The notes beneath the pieces were generated by a model. That model was given only the letters and a program-made list of their open reading frames with translations, searched no databases and was not told the DNA's origin. This document shows, piece by piece, positions 1 through 6,710 of a stretch of DNA of 10,448 bases (position 1 is the first letter of the stretch; each line of letters begins with the position of its first letter). A program made the translations under genes and the position numbers. This DNA is from Verrucomicrobiota bacterium (lineage in GTDB: Bacteria > Verrucomicrobiota > Verrucomicrobiia > Limisphaerales > UBA9464): assembly GCA_026397675.1 (NCBI GenBank), contig JAPLUH010000272.1:1-10448 (forward strand), written 5' to 3'.

Positions 1-918
1 ATCGACGCCCAACTCGGGGCCGTCTTCTACATCTTCGACATTCCCCGGAGCGACTCCCGGGTGGTGGTGGAGCGGGCCCGGCGCTGCATGAACTGCCACG
101 CCAATGAGGACACGCTCCAGGTCCCCGGATTGTCCCTGAAATCGGTGGCTCCGGGTCCCGGCGGTGGCAGTCTCGACACCTTCCATCCCGGCCAGTCGGG
201 ACATAGCCAACCGCTGGCTGAGCGCTTTGGCGGTTGGTACGTCACGGGCACCGGCGGCTTTGACAAACACTGGGGCACTCGGATGTGGCGACTCTACCAG
301 GGTGAACTCAGTGCCACACCCTTAGAGCCCGGTACGCAATTCTCCTTCGCGCGGTACCCCGTAGCCACCAGCGACCTACTCGCCCACCTGCTCCATGAGC
401 ATCAAGTGGGAGGCATTAATCGTCTTATCCGAGCCCAGTACCGTTTCCGGGAACTCCGTCACCAGAATCAAGGCGCACTGCCCAAAGACCTTCCACAGGA
501 TCTGGAAAGTGAACTGGCCGATTTGTTGGGTTACCTGCTCTTTGCCCAAGAGGCCGCTCTGCCTCGATCGGGTGTGCCCGGAGACCCGGGCTTCCGGGAG
601 GCGTTTGCCCGAAACCGGAAATCCATCGGCGGACATTCACTGAAAGACTTGGACTTACAAACCCGCCTGCTGCGCTTCCGCTGCAGCTATTTGGTCCACA
701 CACCCTTCTTCGATGGATTGGATCGGGATTTGCGACGAAGACTCCTGCAAGATTTGGACCGAGCCTTGGATGCATCGACCCAACAGTCTTTGTCCGCCGA
801 AAAACGTACCGCGGCTTCCCGCCACCTGGGTGACGAAGAAGCCGCGGTGATCCGGACCATCCTCAGAGCAACCGTACAAGGGTTTCCCAACGGAAACTTC
901 AAGACGGTTGGAAACTGA
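1..918 (+). CDS. CxxCH cytochrome c-like protein, 5'-truncated by the window edge
   Basis: The reading frame is open from the first base, so the true start lies upstream; 305 residues are visible. A single heme c attachment motif, CMNCH, lies at residues 29-33 of the visible part (positions 85-99). It is followed by a conserved-looking block RFGGWYVTGTGGFDKHWG (positions about 220-273). I associate this combination with uncharacterised exported cytochrome-like proteins of Planctomycetota and Verrucomicrobiota. The rest is mostly helical and charged, with no further CxxCH, so this part would bind at most one heme. Covalent heme attachment implies an extracytoplasmic location, which is inference because the signal peptide is outside the window. 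The next intact gene on this strand begins 288 bases downstream. The redox partner and reaction are unknown. The coding call is firm; the functional label is only a family impression. Confidence 0.8.
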   Translation: MDAQLGAVFYIFDIPRSDSRVVVERARRCMNCHANEDTLQVPGLSLKSVAPGPGGGSLDTFHPGQSGHSQPLAERFGGWYVTGTGGFDKHWGTRMWRLYQGELSATPLEPGTQFSFARYPVATSDLLAHLLHEHQVGGINRLIRAQYRFRELRHQNQGALPKDLPQDLESELADLLGYLLFAQEAALPRSGVPGDPGFREAFARNRKSIGGHSLKDLDLQTRLLRFRCSYLVHTPFFDGLDRDLRRRLLQDLDRALDASTQQSLSAEKRTAASRHLGDEEAAVIRTILRATVQGFPNGNFKTVGN

Positions 919-948
919 GCGATCGGTAATGAATCCAACGAGAACCGA

Positions 949-1082
949 TTAGTGCTTGGCCTTCTCGGTCTTCTCGCCAGCACGAGGGCCTTGACCTCCT
1001 TGACACTAATGTCAGGGAACTCCCCAGCGAAAACAGAAGTGGAGAGCAATAGTGTGGCGGCGAGTGCGAGGATTTTCTTCAT
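949..1082 (-). pseudogene. Remnant of a small exported rhodanese-type protein
   Basis: An ATG at 1082 opens a textbook signal peptide, MKKILALAATLLLSTSVFAG, followed by EFPDISVKEVKALV. That stretch resembles the first strand and helix of periplasmic rhodanese-like domains (FPDISVKEL...). After it the frame becomes arginine-rich and continues antisense through the neighbouring cytochrome gene to 687, which is not credible coding. Shifting frame gives the plausible hydrophilic tail AGEKTEKAKH ending in TAA at 951-949. The simplest reading is a gene that lost its central part, including the catalytic cysteine loop, by an internal deletion that also changed frame. Alternatively it is a short secreted peptide or coincidence. 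No Shine-Dalgarno sequence is seen upstream. It is convergent with the cytochrome-like gene. Confidence 0.4.
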
Positions 1083-1206
1083 ATCGTGGACAAGTTCGGC
1101 CGGAACCATTCCGAGGCAAGCAGAAAGTCTGAACAGCCAACCCCTTGACCCCGGCGCGGAGGATGGTCTGCTGTGAGTCACTTCATCTCCCCGGATAGCC
1201 CTAGGC

Positions 1207-3741
1207 ATGCCCTGCTTCATTCCAGTTTGGATCCGTCACCTCGCCCTCGTGCTCTGGGGAGCCGCGCCGTTGTTGGCTGAAGCAACCAACAACCCTGGCA
1301 CCCACTGGGCCTTTCAACCCCTCAGCCAGGCGGAGCCTCCTCAGCCGAAGGCCGTTGGGTGGGCCCGAACGGTTCCCGATTTGTGGATCTTGGATGCGCT
1401 AGAACGCGCAGGCATCGAGGCGTCACCCGAGGCCGACCGCATCGCCTGGTTGCGCCGGGTGCACTTCGATCTCACCGGCCTTCCGCCAACCCCAGAAGAG
1501 ACTCTGGCCTTTCAGCGGGACTCGCGCCCGGATGCCACCGAACGCGTGGTGGAGTCGCTGTTGCAGTCTCCGGCTTACGGAGAGCGCTGGGGGCAACATT
1601 GGCTCGATGTGGTGCGCTACGCCGACACGCATGGTTTCGAGGTCAACACTGAGCGCCCGAATGCCTGGCCGTATCGGGACTATGTGATCCGGGCGTTCAA
1701 TGCCGATACGCCCTATCCCGACTTCATCCGTGAACAATTGGCCGGAGACCAGTTTGGTCGCGATGCGGCCACGGGTTTTCTGGTCACCGCCTCGGTGCTC
1801 CTGCCCGGACAAATCGGGGCCGACGATATTTCCAAACGCTTGGCTCGTCAGGACGCCCTCGACGAAATCGTCGTCAACACCGCTCAGAGCTTCCTCGGTT
1901 TGAGCATCGGCTGCGCGCGGTGCCATGATCACAAATTCGACCCGATCTCCTCGCGGGATTATTACGGCATGCAGGCGTTCTTCGCCGGAGTGGAATACGG
2001 AGATCGGGAGCTGACGGACCCGGAATCCCAAGCCCGCCGCGAGGACATCCGTCGGTGGAAAGAGCACACGGCAACCGTGGTGGCCACGCTGTCCCGACTG
2101 GAACCCTTGGCCCGACCCGGGACACCCGCCGGAAACCCGTCGTTGGGTTCCACAACTGCAACAACTGCACGCGTCGCGCTCAAAGCTCGGATGAACTCCG
2201 ACCGCTTCGCTGCGGTGACCACACGGCGGGTCCGCTTCACCGTTCTGGAAACCAATTCACTGGAACCGTGCATCGACGAATTGGAAGTTTGGGACCTGGA
2301 GTCTCGCAACGTCGCCTTGGCGAGCGCGGGAACCCAAGTCCGTTCCTCGGGTGACACCACGGTAGAAAACCGCCACGAACTGCGCTTCATCCACGACGGA
2401 CAGTACGGCAATTCCCACAGCTGGATGTCCCATGAGAAAGGCCGCGGATGGGTCGTCCTGGAGTTCCCTGAGCCTCGGCGCATCGACCGGGTGAGTTGGG
2501 CCCGTGACCGTAAGGGAGAATTCTCCGATCGGCTTGCCACGGCCTACCGCATCGAAGTGGGAACCGACTCCGGCGACTGGATCACGGTGGCCGATGCCAG
2601 TGACCGGAAGCCCTTTGAGGGCCGAAATCCCACCGCCGATGAGTGGGAGTTGCCGGCCGCCGCTCTGGCTGAATTGGATCCTCGGTCCCGCCAACAAACC
2701 CAGACTCTGCTGGACGAACGCCTCCGACTCGAACGCGCCATCGCCGGTGCAGTGGCCTCACAACACGCCTTTGCCGGGATTTTCCGCAAACCCGACCGCA
2801 TCCACTTGCTCCGTCGGGGCGATCCCGAACAGCCCGGGCCCGAGGTGTCGCCGGCGGTGCCGGAGGTCTTGGGAACCGTGCGCCTGCCAGCCGACGCGCC
2901 GGAACCTCAGCGGCGACACGCACTGGCCAACTGGTTGACCCAACCCAATGCGCCATTGATCGCACGGGTCATGGTCAACCGGATTTGGCAGGGACATTTT
3001 GGGACCGGCTTGGTCGACACACCCAGCGACTTCGGACGCACCGGCAGCCGACCATCCCATTCAGGCCTCTTGGATTGGCTGGCCCGCGAGTTCATCGCCA
3101 ACGGTGGATCCGCCAAGCACCTGCACCGGTTGATCGTTCTCTCGTCCACTTACCGCCAGTCCTCAGGCCACCGCAAGGAGGCAGCTGCGCTGGACGCCGA
3201 TGCCCGACTCCTGTGGCGGTACCCCGCGCGACGGCTCGACTCTGAACCCATCCGGGACGCCATGCTCACCGTTTCAGGGGAACTCAACCGGCAACGGGGC
3301 GGTCGGGGGTTCGACCTCTTCGATCAACGGGGCGGTCTCAGCGGATTTAAACCGGTGGAGTCCTTCTCGGCAGAGGGCCTCAGACGCATGATTTACGCGC
3401 ATAAAGTGCGCCGAGAACCCGAATCGGTATTCGGAGCCTTCGATTGCCCCGATGCCGGCCAGAGCACGTCACGGCGGCGCGAATCAACGACCCCCATCCA
3501 AGCCCTGAATCTTTGGAACAGCCGCTTCACGCTGGAACGCTCATCCGCCTTCGCCCGTCGGGTGCGACACGAAGCGGGAGCCCGGCCGCAAAACCAAGTC
3601 CAACGGGCCTTCCTACTGGCCCTGTCCCGACCCGCCACACCGGCTGAAGAACACGAAGCCCTAGAAGCCCTGAGAGGTCAGGATCTGGAGGTCTTGTGTC
3701 GGGCGCTTCTCAACAGCAACGAGTTTCTCTTCATTCCATGA
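1207..3741 (+). CDS. DUF1549/DUF1553 (PSD1-type) secreted protein with discoidin-like insert
   Basis: 844 residues. Residues 1-25 form a short basic start plus a hydrophobic stretch ending at LLAEA, a likely Sec signal peptide. DUF1549 follows (about 55-265), with RRVHFDLTGLPPTPEE at 83-98, YGERWGQHWLDVVRYAD at 124-140 and CARCHDHKFDP at 236-246, the last containing a CxxCH heme-type motif. Residues about 335-470 look like a discoidin (F5/8 type C) fold: the block around CIDELEVWD and WVVLEFPEPRRIDRV matches the 'relation between surface ligand and attributes' pattern of such insertions. DUF1553 occupies about 565-835, with MVNRIWQGHFGTGLVDTPSDFG at 589-610 (described by its ends: MVNRIW...SDFG) and TPIQALNLWN at 762-771. 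The usual N-terminal planctomycete cytochrome domain (PSCyt1) is absent. The ATG at 1207 is the first start that gives a signal peptide; no clear ribosome binding site precedes it. The stop overlaps the next gene's start, indicating co-translation. Substrate and reaction are not established for the family. Confidence 0.93.
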   Translation: MPCFIPVWIRHLALVLWGAAPLLAEATNNPGTHWAFQPLSQAEPPQPKAVGWARTVPDLWILDALERAGIEASPEADRIAWLRRVHFDLTGLPPTPEETLAFQRDSRPDATERVVESLLQSPAYGERWGQHWLDVVRYADTHGFEVNTERPNAWPYRDYVIRAFNADTPYPDFIREQLAGDQFGRDAATGFLVTASVLLPGQIGADDISKRLARQDALDEIVVNTAQSFLGLSIGCARCHDHKFDPISSRDYYGMQAFFAGVEYGDRELTDPESQARREDIRRWKEHTATVVATLSRLEPLARPGTPAGNPSLGSTTATTARVALKARMNSDRFAAVTTRRVRFTVLETNSLEPCIDELEVWDLESRNVALASAGTQVRSSGDTTVENRHELRFIHDGQYGNSHSWMSHEKGRGWVVLEFPEPRRIDRVSWARDRKGEFSDRLATAYRIEVGTDSGDWITVADASDRKPFEGRNPTADEWELPAAALAELDPRSRQQTQTLLDERLRLERAIAGAVASQHAFAGIFRKPDRIHLLRRGDPEQPGPEVSPAVPEVLGTVRLPADAPEPQRRHALANWLTQPNAPLIARVMVNRIWQGHFGTGLVDTPSDFGRTGSRPSHSGLLDWLAREFIANGGSAKHLHRLIVLSSTYRQSSGHRKEAAALDADARLLWRYPARRLDSEPIRDAMLTVSGELNRQRGGRGFDLFDQRGGLSGFKPVESFSAEGLRRMIYAHKVRREPESVFGAFDCPDAGQSTSRRRESTTPIQALNLWNSRFTLERSSAFARRVRHEAGARPQNQVQRAFLLALSRPATPAEEHEALEALRGQDLEVLCRALLNSNEFLFIP

Positions 3742-5219
3742 ACCACGGGGCCGAATCGCTTTCCTTCCAGGGGCATGGACTGCTCGATCGCCGCGGTTTT
3801 CTGGGCCGCAGCGCCACGGCACTCGGCTCGGTCGCACTCACCCACTTGCTCGGTCGAGAGGGCCTTCTGGCGGCCCAACCGGGATTGGGCTCTCTCTTCG
3901 CGGACCCGGCCCACCCCAATCGTCCGCGTCCCCCGCACTTCTCCCCAAAGGCGCGGAATGTCATTGTTATCTTTTGCGCCGGGGCCGTCAGCCAACTGGA
4001 GACTTGGGACTACAAGCCCGAACTCCACCGCTGGGATGACAAACCCATGCCCGGCGGACCCGCCGTGACCTTCCAGGGCCCCGCCGGAAACTTAGCCCGA
4101 CCTCAGTACGCCTTCCGACCGCGCGGACAAACCGGGAAGATGGTCTCCGACCTCATCCCGCACCTCGCCGAATTAACCGACGACATCGCCTTCGTCCATT
4201 CGCTCACGAGCAAGAGCAACACCCATGGGCCAGCCGAAAATTTCCTCTCCACGGGATTTGCACTGGATGGGTTTCCCAGTGTCGGGTCGTGGATCGGCTA
4301 CGCGTTGGGTACCAACAATCAGGATTTGCCGGCCTTTGTTTCGCTCCTCGACCCTCGCGGCGTCCCCCAGAACGGTTCGAACAACTGGGGCTCAGGCTTC
4401 CTGCCAGCCACCTTCCAAGGAACCACCTGGAGCGCCCAGAATCCGGTCCGGCACCTGTCGGCCCCGGGAATTAGCCGCGACGCCGATCAGGCCGCGCGTC
4501 GCCTGCTTGGGCAATTGAACCAGCGCCACTTAGAACAGCACCCCGGCGACGAGAAACTGGCCGCACGGATCGCCAGCTACGAACTGGCCGCTCGAATGCA
4601 ACTCAGCGTGCCGGAGATCAGTGATTTATCCACCGAGCCGGCCCACATTCTCAGAGCCTACGGAGCGGACGACCCACGCAATCCCATCAAGGTCGGATTT
4701 GCCCGCAACTGCATTCTGGCGCGACGACTCATCGAGCGAGGTGTCCGATTCGTGCAGCTCTTCAATGGCGCCTACGCCAGCGGTGGTGAGCTCAACTGGG
4801 ACGGTCACAATAAGCTTAAGGAACAGTACGACCGCCACGCCGCTATCCTCGATCAACCGGCCGCCGCCCTCATTCGAGACCTCGGCCAGCGGGGCCTTTT
4901 AGAAAGCACGCTGGTGGTGTGGTGCACCGAATTCGGACGCATGCCCTTCTTCCAAAAAGGCGCTCAAGGAAGAGATCACAACCCGGACGGATTCACGTCT
5001 TGGATGACCGGCGCTGGAATCCGCAAGGGAGTTAGCCATGGCGTGACCGATGAACTCGGACGGGCGGCCGTGAAGGACGTCCATCCGTTGTACGACTTCA
5101 ATGCCACCCTCCTGCACTTGCTCGGGTTGGACCACGAGCGACTGACCTTTGAGCACAACGGCGTCCAGCGACGCCTGACCAATGTCGAAGGCCACGTCAT
5201 CCGCGAGATCCTGGCGTGA
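3738..5219 (+). CDS. DUF1501 family protein with Tat signal
   Basis: 493 residues from the ATG at 3738, which overlaps the upstream stop as ATGA; a longer frame to 3696 would only add residues inside the previous gene. DRRGFLG at 17-23 followed by a weakly hydrophobic stretch is a twin-arginine export signal, so the protein probably folds in the cytoplasm before export. The body matches DUF1501, a branch of the alkaline phosphatase/sulfatase superfold: NVIVIFCAGAVSQLETWD (74-91), AENFLSTGFALDGFPSVGSW (166-185), GFARNCILARRLIERGVRFV (320-339), WDGHNKLKEQYDRHAAILD (354-372), VVWCTEFGRMP (393-403) and GRDHNPDGFTSWM (411-423). Length is normal for the family. Pairing with a DUF1549/DUF1553 gene is the standard arrangement in these phyla. 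A hydrolase acting outside the cytoplasm is plausible from fold membership, but no substrate is demonstrated. Confidence 0.93.
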   Translation: MNHGAESLSFQGHGLLDRRGFLGRSATALGSVALTHLLGREGLLAAQPGLGSLFADPAHPNRPRPPHFSPKARNVIVIFCAGAVSQLETWDYKPELHRWDDKPMPGGPAVTFQGPAGNLARPQYAFRPRGQTGKMVSDLIPHLAELTDDIAFVHSLTSKSNTHGPAENFLSTGFALDGFPSVGSWIGYALGTNNQDLPAFVSLLDPRGVPQNGSNNWGSGFLPATFQGTTWSAQNPVRHLSAPGISRDADQAARRLLGQLNQRHLEQHPGDEKLAARIASYELAARMQLSVPEISDLSTEPAHILRAYGADDPRNPIKVGFARNCILARRLIERGVRFVQLFNGAYASGGELNWDGHNKLKEQYDRHAAILDQPAAALIRDLGQRGLLESTLVVWCTEFGRMPFFQKGAQGRDHNPDGFTSWMTGAGIRKGVSHGVTDELGRAAVKDVHPLYDFNATLLHLLGLDHERLTFEHNGVQRRLTNVEGHVIREILA

Positions 5220-5349
5220 AGGCGGAGGGTTTCACCGCGAACCGATGGGTCCATCCTTGCCTTGCGACTAGTTCGAGCCTACCGATTTGACAGACGAATC
5301 CCTGAGTGGTCTGAAGATCCGCTCCCGGATCCGAGCCTCCCAAAAACAC

Positions 5350-5889
5350 ATGTCCCAACTCAGCGATACCCCGATCCCTTGGTGGCAGGTGATGGCCATT
5401 GGCCGCAACCCCCGCACCACTTTAGTGCGGCTTGCTATTACCCTCGTGCTCGTCTTCGTCGGTTTCCGGATGTCCATCCAACCGATCCGGGTGCAAGGCA
5501 TCAGCATGCAGCCGACCTACCGGGACGGTCAGCGGCGCTTTCTCAACAAGTTAGCCTACCGATTCGCGACGCCCCAGCGCGGTGACGTGATCGGCATCCA
5601 GGAAGCCGGTAAACAAGTCCTCCTCCTCAAACGGGTGATTGGCCTTCCCGGGGAGCGATTGCGCATCGTGCAAGGCACGGTCCTCATTAACGGCGAACCG
5701 CTCGAGGAGCCTTATCTCCAGCCTCCAACCAATGGGGTCCCGAACCCCGCACGATGGAATGTGGCCGAAGTGCAACTCCAAGACGGCGATCATTACGTCA
5801 TCGGTGACAATCGTTCCATGCGCCAGGACGACCACTACTTCGGAATGGCAAATCAGAACCGGATTGTTGGCCGTCTGATGAACCCATGA
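5350..5889 (+). CDS. lepB: Signal peptidase I (short form)
   Basis: This serine protease removes Sec and Tat signal peptides at the outer face of the inner membrane. From the ATG at 5350 it has 179 residues; a TTG at 5287 would add 21 and an ATG at 5392 would remove 14. No start has a convincing ribosome site, except a weak GGCAGG before 5392. One membrane helix (about residues 25-40) is followed by box B GISMQPT with catalytic Ser52, box C RGDV, box D LLLKRVIGLPGE with the general-base Lys94, and box E GDNRSMRQDDHYFG. Box E deviates: the serine equivalent to E. coli Ser278 is Arg, and the following DSR is DDH. The size resembles compact Gram-positive SipS rather than E. coli LepB, so the extra domain is absent. 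The stop overlaps the next start (ATGA), suggesting translational coupling. Family assignment is firm; full activity is less certain. Confidence 0.93.
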   Translation: MSQLSDTPIPWWQVMAIGRNPRTTLVRLAITLVLVFVGFRMSIQPIRVQGISMQPTYRDGQRRFLNKLAYRFATPQRGDVIGIQEAGKQVLLLKRVIGLPGERLRIVQGTVLINGEPLEEPYLQPPTNGVPNPARWNVAEVQLQDGDHYVIGDNRSMRQDDHYFGMANQNRIVGRLMNP

Positions 5890-6386
5890 GTCCGTTGCGT
5901 CGGAAAACCCTCATTGGAGTGCTCATCGCCTTGGCGGTCTGCGCGCTTTGGTGGGTCATCCCCTCCGAAGAAGAGCGCATCCGCCATGTCCTCGAGCAGG
6001 CCAAGGCTTCGGTTTCTTCCGAAGGCAAACCCGCGGATGGATTGGCCCTGTTGGCGCGCATGGGCCAATTGACCCAATGCCTCACCCGAGATGTCGAAAT
6101 CCAGGTGGATGTCTTTGGCCATCTCTCTGGAAATCTCTCCGGATTGGATGAGGTTCGTGCGGCCGCAGCGGGGATGACCCAACAATTCCCCGGATTGATC
6201 CGACTCAGCGAGATTCAGATCAGCGAGCTCATGCCCACCTCGGCGAAGGCCACAGTGGTAGCGTCCATCAACACGGGTTCCCCGCATGGCCAGAACGCTC
6301 AAGAATTCGAACTGCGGTTCCGAAAATGGGAAGGTCGCTGGTACATCTCCAAGGTCGCCACCGTTCAAGCGTTGCGTACCCGTTGA
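5886..6386 (+). CDS. Membrane-anchored NTF2-like protein of unknown function
   Basis: 166 residues beginning at the ATG that overlaps the signal peptidase stop by four bases. Residues about 7-26 (LIGVLIALAVCALWWVI) form one N-terminal membrane anchor or uncleaved signal. The soluble part opens with a charged helix EEERIRHVLEQAKASV. It then has alternating strands and a C-terminal FELRFRKWEGRWYISKVATV, the typical last two strands of the SnoaL/NTF2-like cone fold. No catalytic residues can be named. These folds are used as small binding or scaffolding modules, so tight coupling to signal peptidase may only reflect shared expression of envelope functions. A six-base inverted repeat follows directly after the stop. 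Coding is confident; the fold call is by eye. Confidence 0.8.
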   Translation: MSPLRRKTLIGVLIALAVCALWWVIPSEEERIRHVLEQAKASVSSEGKPADGLALLARMGQLTQCLTRDVEIQVDVFGHLSGNLSGLDEVRAAAAGMTQQFPGLIRLSEIQISELMPTSAKATVVASINTGSPHGQNAQEFELRFRKWEGRWYISKVATVQALRTR

Positions 6387-6404
6387 ATCCCTCCGTCCAG
6401 GGAT
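6387..6404 (+). terminator. Weak hairpin after the NTF2-like gene
   Basis: Immediately after the stop, ATCCCT (6387-6392) and AGGGAT (6399-6404) form a perfect six-base stem around a six-base loop. No T-run follows (CTAGAGAG), so it is at best a weak or factor-dependent terminator or an mRNA 3' stabiliser. Confidence 0.25.
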
Positions 6405-6464
6405 CTAGAGAGAGTCTGTAAACCCTTGCTGACAACCCGTGAAACGCCGTTACGTTTCCACCTC

Positions 6465-6641
6465 ATGAAGACGCTGCTCATCTTCGGCTGCTTGGGAATG
6501 TCGGTTGGCGGAGGCCACCTTTGGGCCATCGCGATCAACTTCCACCTCCCTGTGGTTGTCTCCATCGTGGGAGCCATCGCCACGGTTTCGGGCGGGCTCT
6601 TGGCGGGCCTCATCGGCGCGTCCGACGAAATCGAGGGCTGA
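6465..6641 (+). CDS. Small two-helix membrane protein, unknown
   Basis: 58 residues from the ATG at 6465; a TTG start at 6426 would add 13 residues that do not look natural. Two hydrophobic segments are visible, about residues 2-20 (KTLLIFGCLGMSVGGGHLWA) and 26-50 (VVVSIVGAIATVSGGLLAGLI). The second is glycine/alanine-rich with spaced small residues, as in packed helices. The tail is acidic, GASDEIEG. I do not recognise the family. The frame is short, but the hydrophobicity pattern, separate intergenic spacing on both sides and a terminator hairpin just downstream support a real gene. There is no obvious Shine-Dalgarno sequence. Confidence 0.6.
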   Translation: MKTLLIFGCLGMSVGGGHLWAIAINFHLPVVVSIVGAIATVSGGLLAGLIGASDEIEG

Positions 6642-6654
6642 GGGGAAGGTAATG

Positions 6655-6685
6655 CGGGGCCAGTGAACTAAAAGTTCAGGCCCCG
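6655..6685. terminator. Hairpin terminator between convergent genes
   Basis: The arms CGGGGCC (6655-6661) and GGCCCCG (6679-6685) enclose a second stem TGAACT/AGTTCA (6664-6669 with 6673-6678) around an AAA loop. Only a two-base AG bulge separates the stems. This 13-pair structure lies 13 bases past the stop of the small membrane protein and 25 bases past the stop of the convergent ClpX-like gene. It can therefore serve both strands. The T-tracts are poor on both sides (TTGCTGT on +; CATTACCTT on -). Confidence 0.6.
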
Positions 6686-6710
6686 TTGCTGTCCAAACTC
6701 GCTCAACTGC

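Noticed and set aside
922..949. Inverted repeat ATCGGT/ACCGAT between the cytochrome-like gene and the remnant
   Set aside because: Six pairs with a 16-base loop and no T-run; too weak to call a terminator.
687..1220. Long minus-strand frame of 177 codons overlapping the cytochrome-like gene
   Set aside because: Only the short part from 1082 to about 981 looks like protein; the rest is arginine-rich and antisense to a well-supported gene.
1918..1932. CARCH inside the DUF1549 protein as a separate cytochrome gene
   Set aside because: It is a conserved internal motif of the DUF1549 family, not a separate domain.
1423..2067. Minus-strand frame of 214 codons within the DUF1549 gene
   Set aside because: It is a shadow of GC-rich codon bias; the plus-strand frame has clear domain motifs through the same bases.
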